From Sphingomonas sp. UV9 (GTDB lineage Bacteria > Pseudomonadota > Alphaproteobacteria > Sphingomonadales > Sphingomonadaceae), in the NCBI RefSeq assembly GCF_004101245.1, contig NZ_SCIN01000004.1, forward strand, positions 62,001-126,000: a stretch of 64,000 nt of DNA, read 5' to 3'. The notes below the pieces were generated by a model, which was given only the letters and a program-made list of their open reading frames with translations, was not told where the DNA came from and searched no databases. The position numbers and the translations under genes were made by a program. Positions 27,905-36,196 of the stretch are shown here, piece by piece (the stretch's first letter is position 1; every line of letters begins with the position of its first letter).

Positions 27905-27980
27905 AAGCGGTTGCCTGTAGGCGCGGGGGCGTTGCGTGTCAGCCCTTTGCTTTTCACGCGGAATGGGAAGAATGTTGGTT

Positions 27981-28030
27981 CACGTGGAGGCGCGGAGGCG
28001 CGGAGGCGCGGAGGCGCGGAGGCGCGGAGA
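27981..28030. repeat. Octamer tandem array 1 (CGCGGAGG)
   Basis: Six 8-base units are present: CGTGGAGG, four exact CGCGGAGG, and CGCGGAGA. GTTCA precedes the array. It is an inverted, shorter partner of the array at 28106-28193. Confidence 0.9.
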
Positions 28031-28105
28031 TGTTGCGTGCGGCGCAGCCGCTTCGACCTCTTCATCCGCTAGTGATTGAAAGACCGCTACGCGGCAAGGT
28101 CGACA

Positions 28106-28193
28106 CCTCCGCGTCTCCGCGTCTCCGCGTCTCCGCGTCTCCGCGTCTCCGCGTCTCCGCGTCTCCGCGTCTCCGCGTCTCCGCGTCTCCGCG
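28106..28193. repeat. Octamer tandem array 2 (TCTCCGCG)
   Basis: Eleven units are present: CCTCCGCG then ten exact TCTCCGCG. On the opposite strand it reads CGCGGAGA repeats preceded by GTTCA, so it mirrors array 1. It starts about ten bases after the hisD stop codon. Confidence 0.92.
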
Positions 28194-28202
28194 TGAACAA
28201 AT

Positions 28203-29498
28203 CTATCTGTTGAGCCGCAATCGCAACGCCACCGATTTTGCGTGCGCAGGGAGCCCTTCGGCGTTGGCAAGCGCGACGGTAGCGGGGCCGAGTTCGCGCA
28301 ACGCCGCTTCGTCCAGAGCCAGGAAGCTGGTGCGCTTCATGAAGTCAAGCACCGACAACCCCGATGCAAACCGCGCACGACGGCCGGTGGGGAGGACGTG
28401 GTTCGGGCCGGCGACGTAATCGCCGATCGCCTCGGGCGTGTAACGGCCGAGGAACACCGAGCCGGCGTGACGGATCCGGTCGAAGAATCCCTGTGGATCG
28501 GGAATCGCCAGTTGGAGATGCTCCGCGGCAAGGCGGTCGACCAGCGGGATCGCATCCGCAAGCGTCTCGACGACGATGATCGCGCCGTTATTGTCCCATG
28601 CCACGCGCGCGACCGTGCCGGTGGCGAGTTCGCCCAACTGGCGGTCGACCGCGGCGGCGACCTTGTCGGCGAACGCGGCATCGTCGGTGAACAGGATCGA
28701 TTGGGTCGACGGGTCGTGCTCGGCCTGGCTGAGCAGGTCAGCGGCGGTCCATTCGGGGTCGTTGAGCGCGTCCGCGACGACCACGATTTCGCTCGGGCCG
28801 GCGACCATGTCGATGCCGACGACGCCGTAGACCTGGCGCTTGGCTTCGGCGACCCAGGCATTGCCGGGGCCGGTGATGACGTCGACCGGCGTGATCCGGC
28901 CGGCGCCATAGGCGAGCGCGGCGACCGCCTGTGCACCACCGATGCGCCACACTTCGTCGACGCCGGCGAGATGCGCGGCGGCGAGGACGAGCGGGTTGAT
29001 CTGGCCATCGGGGGTCGGCGTTACCATCGTCAAACGTCCAACGCCGGCGACCTTCGCGGGGATGGCGTTCATCAGCAGCGACGACGGATACGCCGCGCGT
29101 CCGCCCGGGACGTAGATGCCGGCGGCGTCTACGGGGAGCCAGCGTGCGCCGAGACGGACGCCCGCCGAATCGACCGAGTCGCTGTCGAGCGGACGTTGCT
29201 TCTCGTGATAGACACGGATGCGGGTGGCGGCGAGTTCGAGCGCGGCGCGCAGGTCCGGATCCAGCGCGTCGAACGCGGCCTTGCAGTCGGCGGCGTCGAT
29301 CTGCCAGCCGGTAGTCTCGAGATCGTGGCGGTCGTGCTTCTGCGTCAGGTCGCGGATCGCTGCTTCGCCATCGCGGCGGACCGCGGCGATGATTGCGGCA
29401 ACGTCCTGCGTGACGCCCGCGTCGGACTCACGGCGGTCTTCGACGAGCGCGGTGAAGGCCGTGGCGAAGTCCGCGTCGGTGGTGTTGAGGCGGATCAT
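28203..29498 (-). CDS. hisD: Histidinol dehydrogenase
   Basis: The protein has 431 residues and catalyses the last two steps of histidine synthesis, oxidising L-histidinol to histidine with two NAD+. Family signatures are present: GGRAAYPSSLLMNAIPAKVAGV, VDVITGPGNAWVAEAKRQVYG, AGPSEIVVVAD and the zinc/base region AEHLQL with NHVLPTGRRARFASGLSV. The ATG overlaps the hisG stop by four bases. Its stop is ten bases from an octamer repeat array. Confidence 0.97.
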   Translation of the reverse strand: MIRLNTTDADFATAFTALVEDRRESDAGVTQDVAAIIAAVRRDGEAAIRDLTQKHDRHDLETTGWQIDAADCKAAFDALDPDLRAALELAATRIRVYHEKQRPLDSDSVDSAGVRLGARWLPVDAAGIYVPGGRAAYPSSLLMNAIPAKVAGVGRLTMVTPTPDGQINPLVLAAAHLAGVDEVWRIGGAQAVAALAYGAGRITPVDVITGPGNAWVAEAKRQVYGVVGIDMVAGPSEIVVVADALNDPEWTAADLLSQAEHDPSTQSILFTDDAAFADKVAAAVDRQLGELATGTVARVAWDNNGAIIVVETLADAIPLVDRLAAEHLQLAIPDPQGFFDRIRHAGSVFLGRYTPEAIGDYVAGPNHVLPTGRRARFASGLSVLDFMKRTSFLALDEAALRELGPATVALANAEGLPAHAKSVALRLRLNR

Positions 29499-30160
29499 GC
29501 CGCTTGCTCCTGCTCAACCGCCCGGCGGAACGCCTCGACCAGCGGCACGACGCGGCTGCGGGTCTTCATCGCGGCACGGTTGACGACCAGGCGGCTAGTG
29601 ACCTCCATGATCGTCTCGACCTCGACCAGGCCGTTTTCCAGCAGCGTGCGACCCGAGGAGACGAGGTCAACGATGCGCGGCGCCAACCCCAAAGTTGGTG
29701 CCAACTCCATAGCGCCGTTGAGCTTCACGCACTCCGCCTGGACGCCGCGAGCCGCGAAATGTGCGGCCGTCACATGCGGATATTTGGTGGCGACACGGAC
29801 GTGGCTCCAGCCGCGCGGATCGTCCTTCGCTGCCATCTCGGCGGGCTCGGCGACCGACAGGCGGCAATGGCCGATGCCGAGATCGACCGGCGCGTACAGT
29901 TCCGAATAGCCGAACTCGGCGATCACGTCCGACCCGACAATGCCGAGCTGCGCGGCGCCGTGCGCGACGAAGGTGGCGACGTCGAACGCGCGCACCCGGA
30001 TCAGCGAGATCGCCGGGTCGTTGGTCGCGAACCGCAACGCGCGCGAGTTCTCGTCGGAGAACGAGGCTTCCGGATGCACGCCGGCGCGCGCGAGCAGCGG
30101 CAGGGCTTCGGCGAGGATACGTCCCTTGGGGACGGCGATAATGATCTGGGACTCTGGCAC
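29495..30160 (-). CDS. hisG: ATP phosphoribosyltransferase, short catalytic form
   Basis: HisG performs the first committed step of histidine synthesis. The 221-residue length identifies the short form, which lacks the C-terminal regulatory domain and depends on HisZ; hisZ is not in this window. Typical stretches are IIIAVPKGRILAEALPLL, GIVGSDVIAE, VATKYPHV and DLVSSGRTLLENGL. The start is GTG at 30160; the upstream TTG would add a non-conserved tail. It is coupled to hisD through an ATGA overlap. Confidence 0.95.
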   Translation of the reverse strand: MPESQIIIAVPKGRILAEALPLLARAGVHPEASFSDENSRALRFATNDPAISLIRVRAFDVATFVAHGAAQLGIVGSDVIAEFGYSELYAPVDLGIGHCRLSVAEPAEMAAKDDPRGWSHVRVATKYPHVTAAHFAARGVQAECVKLNGAMELAPTLGLAPRIVDLVSSGRTLLENGLVEVETIMEVTSRLVVNRAAMKTRSRVVPLVEAFRRAVEQEQAA

Positions 30161-30207
30161 GCGCCGGGCTTTACGGGTGGGGCCCGGCGCGTGCAACAAC
30201 CTGGCGC

Positions 30208-31308
30208 ATGGCCAATGAAACCGCGAACCGCGACTGCTTCCACATCCAGGCGGGCTATTGCAGCGCGATGGACGCGCCGATCACCGCGCGCGTCTGCACC
30301 GCACTGGCGACGGCGCTCGATCGAGAAAGCGAGACGGGGCGACAAGTGCTCGACTGGCCGGGCGAGCCGGTCGCGGATGCGCTGGCGTTGCGGCTAGTCG
30401 GCGGGTTGCACGCGTTGCACCGGGCGGGAGTAGATTCGCGGCTGTCGGCCGTGTTCTCAGGGCAAGACACCGATTCCGCGTCAGTCGGTGCCACACTGAA
30501 AGCGACGCTCGCGAAGCATGACGCGGCGTTGCTGCCTTGGCTCGACGGGCCGCCACAAACCAACGAGGCGGGGCGGTCGGCGGGGTTGATGGCCGGGCTG
30601 TTGCATCTCGCGCAACGCTACGGGCCAAAGATCGAGGTGCTGGAGATCGGCTCGAGCGCGGGGCTGAACCTGCTGATCGATCGCTATCGGTTCGATCTGG
30701 GCGGCGTGATGGTCGGGCCGCCCGACTCGCCGGTGACTATCCGGCCCGAATGGCGCGGCGAGACGCCGCCGGTTGTGCCGGTCGAAATCGTGTCGGCCCG
30801 CGGCGTCGATATCCACCCGCTTGATCTGTCCGACCCCGTGGCGGGCGTTCGGTTGGAGGGCTATGTCTGGGTCGACGCGGTCGAGCGGCAGGCGCGGCTG
30901 GCGTCGGCGATCGCGATGGTGCGCGACGGCGGCGTCGATCTGGCGGAGGGCGATGCGGCCGACTGGGTCGAGGCGCGGCTGGTCGAGCCGCAGCCCGAGG
31001 GTGTCACGCGCGTGCTGATGCATTCTGTGGTTTGGCAATATCTGCCGCCTGCGTCGCGCGAGCGGATCAGGATCGCGATGGACGAAGCGGGCGCGCGGGC
31101 GTCGGCGGAGCGACCGCTTGGCTGGGTAATGATGGAGCCGAACCGCGATCTGCATCGCCATGAAGTCCGCGTTCGCGGCTGGCCTGGCGATCGGCCGATG
31201 GAACTGGTCGCGCTGACGCACGCGCACGGCGCCTGGGTCGAGGGTCTCGCGCCGCCGTACGAGACGCGCGATTACGTCATGCGGCGCGGTGCGTACGAGG
31301 CGGACTAG
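30208..31308 (+). CDS. DUF2332 family protein
   Basis: This 366-residue cytoplasmic protein begins FHIQAGYCSAMDAPITARVC, typical of DUF2332. A methyltransferase-like glycine loop (EVLEIGSSAGLNLL) and an acidic strand (VWVDAVERQARL) suggest a Rossmann fold that may bind S-adenosylmethionine. The function is unknown. It is divergent from hisG with a 47-base gap and shares a bidirectional hairpin terminator with the RcnB-like gene. Confidence 0.8.
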   Translation: MANETANRDCFHIQAGYCSAMDAPITARVCTALATALDRESETGRQVLDWPGEPVADALALRLVGGLHALHRAGVDSRLSAVFSGQDTDSASVGATLKATLAKHDAALLPWLDGPPQTNEAGRSAGLMAGLLHLAQRYGPKIEVLEIGSSAGLNLLIDRYRFDLGGVMVGPPDSPVTIRPEWRGETPPVVPVEIVSARGVDIHPLDLSDPVAGVRLEGYVWVDAVERQARLASAIAMVRDGGVDLAEGDAADWVEARLVEPQPEGVTRVLMHSVVWQYLPPASRERIRIAMDEAGARASAERPLGWVMMEPNRDLHRHEVRVRGWPGDRPMELVALTHAHGAWVEGLAPPYETRDYVMRRGAYEAD

Positions 31309-31312
31309 GAAA

Positions 31313-31336
31313 CGGCCCGGGATCGCTCCCGGGCCG
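31313..31336. terminator. Bidirectional hairpin between convergent genes
   Basis: CGGCCCGGGA, loop TCGC, TCCCGGGCCG: a perfect 10-bp stem four bases after the DUF2332 stop and eight bases before the RcnB-like stop. There is no strong T-run on either side. Confidence 0.7.
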
Positions 31337-31344
31337 GACCACAC

Positions 31345-31824
31345 TTAGTAGAAGAACCCGTTGTTGACCTGCGCGACGCGACCGTTGCGCGTGTCGACCA
31401 GGACGACGTCGCGACCGTAGCGAACCCAGCGCTGATAGCCGTAGCCGGGGCGGGGCAGGCGATACGTCTGGTAATCGTTGATCCAGTAGTTGCGACCATA
31501 ATAAGCGGGCGCGAACCGGTAGCCGACGGTCACCGGGCGATAGCGATAGCCGCGCGGGCCGACATAGGCCGGACGGCGATAGACGTTGCCATGCGTGCGG
31601 CGATAGTCGCGCCAATCTTCACGACGCTCCTGACGGTCTTCGCGCAGTTCCCGGCGGGCTTCGCGGATATCGCCGCGGTTGCCGTAGCGACGGGCCTGCT
31701 GCAGTTCGCGCTGGCTCTGTCGGACTTCACGCTGGTCGCGGCGGACTTCGCCGTAGCTCTGCGCGGTCGCGAAGCTGGGCACGAGGGTGGCGGCGGCGAC
31801 GGCCGCGAGGATGATCTTGCGCAT
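31345..31824 (-). CDS. RcnB-like periplasmic protein
   Basis: The 159-residue protein has a signal peptide ending near ATAQ. A highly charged arginine/glutamate-rich helical stretch (about residues 28-75) is followed by a tyrosine-rich segment and the C-terminal YGRDVVLVDTRNGRVAQV...FFY block seen in RcnB-family proteins. RcnB of E. coli modulates nickel/cobalt export; here the role is unknown and only family membership is claimed. The ATG at 31824 is preceded by gagag. Confidence 0.78.
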   Translation of the reverse strand: MRKIILAAVAAATLVPSFATAQSYGEVRRDQREVRQSQRELQQARRYGNRGDIREARRELREDRQERREDWRDYRRTHGNVYRRPAYVGPRGYRYRPVTVGYRFAPAYYGRNYWINDYQTYRLPRPGYGYQRWVRYGRDVVLVDTRNGRVAQVNNGFFY

Positions 31825-31952
31825 GATTGCTCTCCTGTGTTCGGTGCCGTTTCTGGCGGCATGAAGAGAGATTTGCACCGTTCCCGCTGAACGCTTTCCG
31901 AATGCGGTCGTCAGGATTCAGACAGGTCGCAGGCGGGTGGGCGTCCGCGCTT

Positions 31953-32039
31953 CCCGTCATGCCAGCGAACGCTGGGATCTCCCGGTTCGGGCCACGACTT
32001 CCGCCCCGATGAAATCCCAGCGTTCGCTGGGATGACGGG
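31953..32039. repeat. Composite palindrome, CCCGTCATGCCAGCG type
   Basis: The arms at 31953-31977 and 32015-32039 are reverse complements with one mismatch; each is a hairpin (CCAGCGAACGCTGG). The element is in the spacer between the RcnB-like gene and the epoxide-hydrolase-like gene. Its right arm is identical over about 20 bases to the arm at 11236-11259. Confidence 0.85.
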
Positions 32040-32061
32040 GATCTTCGGCAGGCGCTCCCGT

Positions 32062-32937
32062 TCAGACGCCCCATGTCCGCATCGCGGCGATCACCGCTTG
32101 CGGCTTCTGCCAGGGCACGAAATGTCCCGCATCGACCCGCTCGATCGTCAGGTCTGGGACATAGTCGGCAAGGTCGAGCTGGCTCGGCAGCAGCGCGCTG
32201 TCCTGGATCCCCCAGATCACCAGCACCGGCATCGTCGTCGGCGGAAACGGCGCGTCGAGGAACGCGGGGCGCGGCGGCGTCTCGTCCATGGCGGGGACGA
32301 CGATCGCGCTGGCGCGGTACCAGTTGAGCATCGCGGTGATCGCGCCGGGCTGGCCCCATTCGTCGAGATAGGCGGCCTTGTCCTCGGCCATCGCGGCGAG
32401 GTCCGCATGCTTCGAAAAGCTCGTGTCGAAGAAGGTTTCGAGGCCGATCGACTCGACATGCCTTTCGAGATCGGGATTGCGGAAGGCGCGGATATACTGG
32501 CTGGCGGCGCGCTGTTCGAGGTCGTCGAACATTGTCCGCTGGAAGACGAGCGGGTGCGGCGCGTTGATGATGACGAGCTTGGCGATCCGCTCCGGGCGGC
32601 GCAGCGCCGCCATCCACGCGACCGCGCCGCCCCAATCGTGACCGACCAGCGTGAAGCGGTCGAGCTTGAGGTGATCGGCGAGCGCGATCAGGTCCGCGAC
32701 GATCTTGTCGGGGGTGTAGCTGTCGACGCCATCGGGTTTCGACGACCGCGCGAACCCGCGCTGGTCTGGAGCCACGACATAATGATCGCGGACTAGGTCC
32801 GGGGCGATGTCCCGCCAGGTGCGGTGCGATTCGGGAAAGCCGTGGAGCAGGATCACGGGCGGGTTTGCCGGGTCGCCGGTTATCGCGACATCGAGGTCCA
32901 CGCCGGTGGACAGCGTGATGCGGGTCAGTTCGGTCAT
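32062..32937 (-). CDS. Alpha/beta hydrolase, epoxide hydrolase-like
   Basis: The 291-residue protein has no signal peptide. HGFPES is the oxyanion-hole HGxP motif at about 32-37, Asp101 in GHDWGG is the nucleophile, and DAGHF near residue 270 supplies the histidine. An aspartate nucleophile rather than serine points to epoxide hydrolase or, less likely, haloalkane dehalogenase. Cap-domain tyrosines cannot be placed with confidence. Substrate unknown. It lies downstream of the pirin gene across a palindromic spacer. Confidence 0.85.
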   Translation of the reverse strand: MTELTRITLSTGVDLDVAITGDPANPPVILLHGFPESHRTWRDIAPDLVRDHYVVAPDQRGFARSSKPDGVDSYTPDKIVADLIALADHLKLDRFTLVGHDWGGAVAWMAALRRPERIAKLVIINAPHPLVFQRTMFDDLEQRAASQYIRAFRNPDLERHVESIGLETFFDTSFSKHADLAAMAEDKAAYLDEWGQPGAITAMLNWYRASAIVVPAMDETPPRPAFLDAPFPPTTMPVLVIWGIQDSALLPSQLDLADYVPDLTIERVDAGHFVPWQKPQAVIAAMRTWGV

Positions 32938-32940
32938 TAT

Positions 32941-33039
32941 TCCCCTCCCGCTGGCGGGAGGGGTTAGGGGGAGGGCCTACCCGTCGCGCTGCCGGTAGAT
33001 CATGCCCTCCCCCTACCCCTCCCGCAAGCGGGAGGGGAG
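32941..33039. repeat. Palindromic spacer between pirin and epoxide-hydrolase-like genes
   Basis: Two hairpins (CCCCTCCCGCTGGCGGGAGGGG and CCCCTCCCGCAAGCGGGAGGGG) sit in inverted orientation with pairing flanks (ttagggggaggg / ccctccccctaa-like). It resembles the nusB-thiL spacer in being C/G-rich and three-armed. Confidence 0.8.
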
Positions 33040-33043
33040 ATCT

Positions 33044-33943
33044 TTATGGATAGCTGACCGTTTTCGGCACAGCCGGAATCTCGATCCATTCCTTCTCGTC
33101 GCCGGGCACTTTCGGGAAATTCCCCGCATTCCAGTCGCGCTTGGCCTGTTCGATCCGGTCGCGGTTGGAGCTGACGAAGTTCCACCAGACGTGGCGCGGA
33201 GTAGTGAACGCATCGCCGCCGCACAGCATCGCCCGCCCACCGGTCGCCGAGCGCAAAGTCGCCGCGATGCCGGGGCGCAGGACGTAGAGCACCTGCGGTT
33301 CGAGCGGCACGCCCTCCAGCGTCGCCTCACCCATCGCGAGGTAGATCGCGCGCTCCTCCGCCGCGGCGTCGATCGGCACGCTCGCACCGGGATCCAGCGC
33401 GATGTCGGCGTAGATCGTGCCCGAATAGGTGGTGGTCGGCGCGGTCTGGCCCCACAGGCTCCCCATGATGATCCGCGACCGCGCGCCATGCGCCTCGATC
33501 ACGGGCAGTTGCGCCTTGGTGACGTGCTCGAAGGCGGGATCGATCTCCTCCACCGCCTCGGGCATCGCCAGCCAGGTCTGGATACCTGACAGGTTCGGCC
33601 CCTCCGCGCGCTCGTCGCCGGGCGAGCGTTCGGAATGGACGATGCCGTGGCCCGCGGTCATCAGGTTGACCGCGCCGGGCTCGATCCGCGCCTGCGTCCC
33701 GAGCGAATCGCGGTGGTCGATCGCGCCGTCGAACAGATAAGTGACGGTCGACAGGTTGATATGCGGATGCGGGCGGACATCGATGCCCTGACCAACGTCT
33801 AGATGCGCAGGCCCCATCTGGTCGAAGAACAGGAACGGGCCAACCATCGTCCGTTCCTTGTTCGGCAAGGTGCGATGCACCTTGAACCCGCCGAGATCGT
33901 GCGTGGAGGGCAGGATGGTCTGGAGAACGAAATCATCGAGCAT
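33044..33943 (-). CDS. Pirin family protein
   Basis: The 299-residue bicupin carries the pirin metal site in the N-terminal cupin: PHPHINLSTVTYLFDG, then DSLG, and MTAGHGIVHSER. Bacterial pirins bind iron and some act as quercetinases; the precise role here is unknown. The start overlaps the NUDIX gene's end by 11 bases, so it is the last gene of a BolA-GST-NUDIX-pirin operon. Confidence 0.92.
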   Translation of the reverse strand: MLDDFVLQTILPSTHDLGGFKVHRTLPNKERTMVGPFLFFDQMGPAHLDVGQGIDVRPHPHINLSTVTYLFDGAIDHRDSLGTQARIEPGAVNLMTAGHGIVHSERSPGDERAEGPNLSGIQTWLAMPEAVEEIDPAFEHVTKAQLPVIEAHGARSRIIMGSLWGQTAPTTTYSGTIYADIALDPGASVPIDAAAEERAIYLAMGEATLEGVPLEPQVLYVLRPGIAATLRSATGGRAMLCGGDAFTTPRHVWWNFVSSNRDRIEQAKRDWNAGNFPKVPGDEKEWIEIPAVPKTVSYP

Positions 33944-34379
33944 GGCGGGGTTCCGTGGCGTCGAGGAGGTCGACGAGATCGGCTGGATAAAGCGTTTCGT
34001 CGAACGTCGCGATGTCGTTTCGAGAAAACCAGCGGTGACCGACGAGCAGCTTCTGCTCCTGTTCGGTGAGGTTGCCTGCCTTCACCTCGCAGGTATCGAC
34101 GTCGACCCGGAAATAGCGTTCGTCCGCGGTCACCTCGACGCCGTCGAACGTCACGAAGTCGATCGTGCGTTGCGCGACCTCGGGTCCGCAGTCGATATCG
34201 AGGCCGACCTCTTCCCATAATTCGCGACGCGCGGCGGCGGCATAGCTCTCGCCCGAATCCACCGCGCCGCCGGGCGTGCACCAGAGGGGCGGACGGTCGT
34301 CGGGGGTGAAGCGAAACATCAGCACGCGGTCCTGCGCGTCGACGAGGAGGATCCGCGCCGCGGGGCGTGCTGCCCTCAT
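33933..34379 (-). CDS. NUDIX hydrolase
   Basis: The 148-residue protein has a full Nudix box (GGAVDSGES...RRELWEEVG, residues about 38-60), which binds Mg and hydrolyses nucleoside diphosphates linked to another group. The N-terminal ARILLVDAQDRVLMFRF strand is typical. The substrate cannot be inferred. It overlaps GST upstream by four bases and pirin downstream by 11, suggesting tight translational coupling. Confidence 0.92.
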   Translation of the reverse strand: MRAARPAARILLVDAQDRVLMFRFTPDDRPPLWCTPGGAVDSGESYAAAARRELWEEVGLDIDCGPEVAQRTIDFVTFDGVEVTADERYFRVDVDTCEVKAGNLTEQEQKLLVGHRWFSRNDIATFDETLYPADLVDLLDATEPRHAR

Positions 34380-35083
34380 TCGGCGTCCAGCTCGGGGTAA
34401 TGCCGGAAGATGCCGTCGGTATTGAACGCGAGGCGGCGATCGCTGTTCAGATACGCCTTGATCCCAGGCAGATCAGCGACCTGGTCATGGATGCGGATCA
34501 GGTTCGGATAGTCCGGCTCGAGCGTCTTCATCCGCTGCGGGAACATGTAGCGGAGCCCCTCGACCACCTGGAACAGCGACGTATCGGCGTAGCTCCACTT
34601 GTGGTCGATCAGCCACTCGCCGGGATTGGCCTGCGCCGCGTCCTCGAAATGGCCCAGGAACTTCGGGATACGGTCCTCGCGGAACTGTTTGGCGGCACGT
34701 GCGGCTTCGGGCTTCTGGTCGGCATAATAGTCCATCATCGCGACCGGATGGTGGACGTTGTGGACCTCCGCAACGAGGTCGGCGATCGTCAGCTGGAGCT
34801 GGTTGAGCCAGAGTCGGTCGGCCATGCTCGACGGGGCGAGACCGTGGCGCTCGCCCAGATACATCAGGATGTTCGCGACCTGTGCGATCACCAGACCGTC
34901 GAGCTCGAGATAGGGCGGCGCGAACGGGGTGCGGCCGGTGCGGTCGTTGAGATCGGCCATCAGCCCGTCCTCGCCCGCCGTCCGCGCGCAATCCCGATAC
35001 GCGATCTCCGCGCCTTCGAGCGCAAGGCGGACGAACTCGCCGCGCCCCTGCAGCGAGGGCCAATACCAGAGCTTGTAGGCCAT
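34376..35083 (-). CDS. Glutathione S-transferase family protein
   Basis: The ATG at 35083 gives 235 residues. The N-terminal thioredoxin-like domain (YKLWYWPSLQGRGEFVRLALEGA) carries the likely catalytic tyrosine, and PYLELDGLVIAQVANILMYLGE is the glutathione gamma-glutamyl site region, with Gln-Val in place of the usual Gln-Ser. The C-terminal helical domain follows. The similarity is to eukaryotic-type mu/sigma or fungal-like GSTs. Sequence upstream of this ATG belongs to bolA. The ATG shares one base with the bolA stop. Confidence 0.9.
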   Translation of the reverse strand: MAYKLWYWPSLQGRGEFVRLALEGAEIAYRDCARTAGEDGLMADLNDRTGRTPFAPPYLELDGLVIAQVANILMYLGERHGLAPSSMADRLWLNQLQLTIADLVAEVHNVHHPVAMMDYYADQKPEAARAAKQFREDRIPKFLGHFEDAAQANPGEWLIDHKWSYADTSLFQVVEGLRYMFPQRMKTLEPDYPNLIRIHDQVADLPGIKAYLNSDRRLAFNTDGIFRHYPELDAE

Positions 35084-35370
35084 CAGAGTTCCCCGGGCGC
35101 GCGCGCCTTGATGGCGAGCGCATGGATCTGCGTGCTCAACAGGTCTGCGAGCGCCTGGTTCACGAGCCGCTGGCGCGCGACCCGGTTGAGGCCTTCGAAC
35201 TTCGCCGTTTCCACCTCGACGCGGAAATGCGTCTCGCCGGTGCCGTCGTCGCCCATATGGCCGGCATGGAGTCCGCTCTCGTTGACCACGGTCAACTGCG
35301 TCGGGGCGAGCGCGGCGGTGAGGCGCGCGGTGATCTGGTCCTGCATGGAGCCGGTGGCGAGGTCTGTCAT
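35083..35370 (-). CDS. BolA family protein
   Basis: The product is 95 residues from ATG 35370, or 87 from the ATG at 35346 (MQDQITARL), which fits the family N terminus better. The BolA fold signature is visible: VVNESGLHAGH, ETHFRVEV and the C-terminal VNQALADLLSTQIHALAIKA. BolA proteins bind [2Fe-2S]-loaded monothiol glutaredoxins and affect iron and stress responses. As the first gene of a GST-NUDIX-pirin unit it suggests a redox or iron-stress theme. Confidence 0.92.
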   Translation of the reverse strand: MTDLATGSMQDQITARLTAALAPTQLTVVNESGLHAGHMGDDGTGETHFRVEVETAKFEGLNRVARQRLVNQALADLLSTQIHALAIKARAPGEL

Positions 35371-35409
35371 CGAACCTATATAGCCCGTTTCGGAAAGCGC
35401 GGGGAGCCG

Positions 35410-36018
35410 GTGAGCGAAGATGGTCAGAACAATCGCAGGGCGCGACCCAGTCCACGGTTTCACGGCCGCGTGGAGGGGAGCGGGCGTGTCTGCATGTGGC
35501 GCGACTGCGAGGAACCCGGCGAATTTCGTGCGCCGCCGCTGGAGGGCGCGAGCGAAGGTGGGCCGCCACAATTCCGCTGGTTCTGCCTCGATCACGTTCG
35601 CGCGTTCAACGCGGGGTATAATTTCTTCGACGGAATGACCGCGGACGAGATCCACCATGCGCAGCGTCCGATGGCCGGGTGGGAACGCGAGACGCGCGCC
35701 TTCGCGCATGCCGGAGGCGATGCCCCGCCGAAATGGGCGGACTTCGCCGACCCGATCGACGCGATCGGGGCTAGGTTCGGCGAACGCGTGGCAGCGGGAC
35801 GCAAGGACGGCCGCGTGCTGTCCGATGGCGAGCGGCGGTCGTTGCGGGTGCTCGGGCTCGGTACGGACACCGACCGCACGCAGCTCCGCAAACGCTACAG
35901 CGAACTCGTGCGGCGCTTCCATCCCGACCGCAACGGCGGCGACCGCGCGCACGAGTCCGACCTGCAAAAGGTGATCGCCGCGTACCAGCATCTGAAGGGC
36001 GCGGCGGCCTTCGCCTGA
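35410..36018 (+). CDS. C-terminal J-domain (DnaJ-like) protein
   Basis: The GTG at 35410 gives 202 residues. The C-terminal 60 residues are a J-domain with HPD (RRFHPDRNGGD), which stimulates Hsp70 ATPase. The N-terminal half contains CMWRDC...FCLDHVRAFNAGYNFFDGM, a pattern I associate with an alphaproteobacterial DnaJ-like family. It lacks the Gly/Phe region and the zinc-finger domain of true DnaJ. It is divergent from bolA with 39 bases between starts. The client is unknown. Confidence 0.85.
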   Translation: MSEDGQNNRRARPSPRFHGRVEGSGRVCMWRDCEEPGEFRAPPLEGASEGGPPQFRWFCLDHVRAFNAGYNFFDGMTADEIHHAQRPMAGWERETRAFAHAGGDAPPKWADFADPIDAIGARFGERVAAGRKDGRVLSDGERRSLRVLGLGTDTDRTQLRKRYSELVRRFHPDRNGGDRAHESDLQKVIAAYQHLKGAAAFA

Positions 36019-36196
36019 CAGCGTCGGTCATGCGGCGGTCTCACTGATCGATATTTCGCCGCCGCCTGCGGGGGAACTCGTCCCGCGCCGGGCGGTTCGT
36101 CCAGTTCATCCACGTTACTCATCCGCGCATTCTTGACGCGGGCGGTTGAGTATCGGCCCGCGCATGGCCTAGAGCTACCGGGAACACGAGGCCAAC

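Noticed and set aside
27981..28193. CRISPR array
   Set aside because: Units are 8 bases, contiguous, without spacers, and no cas genes are present.
27980..28270. Repetitive protein frames (ETRRRGDA-type) through the octamer arrays
   Set aside because: They are simply translations of the tandem repeats and run into hisD.
36019..36196. Cobalamin riboswitch before cobS
   Set aside because: No B12-box-like or long structured leader is visible in 178 bases.
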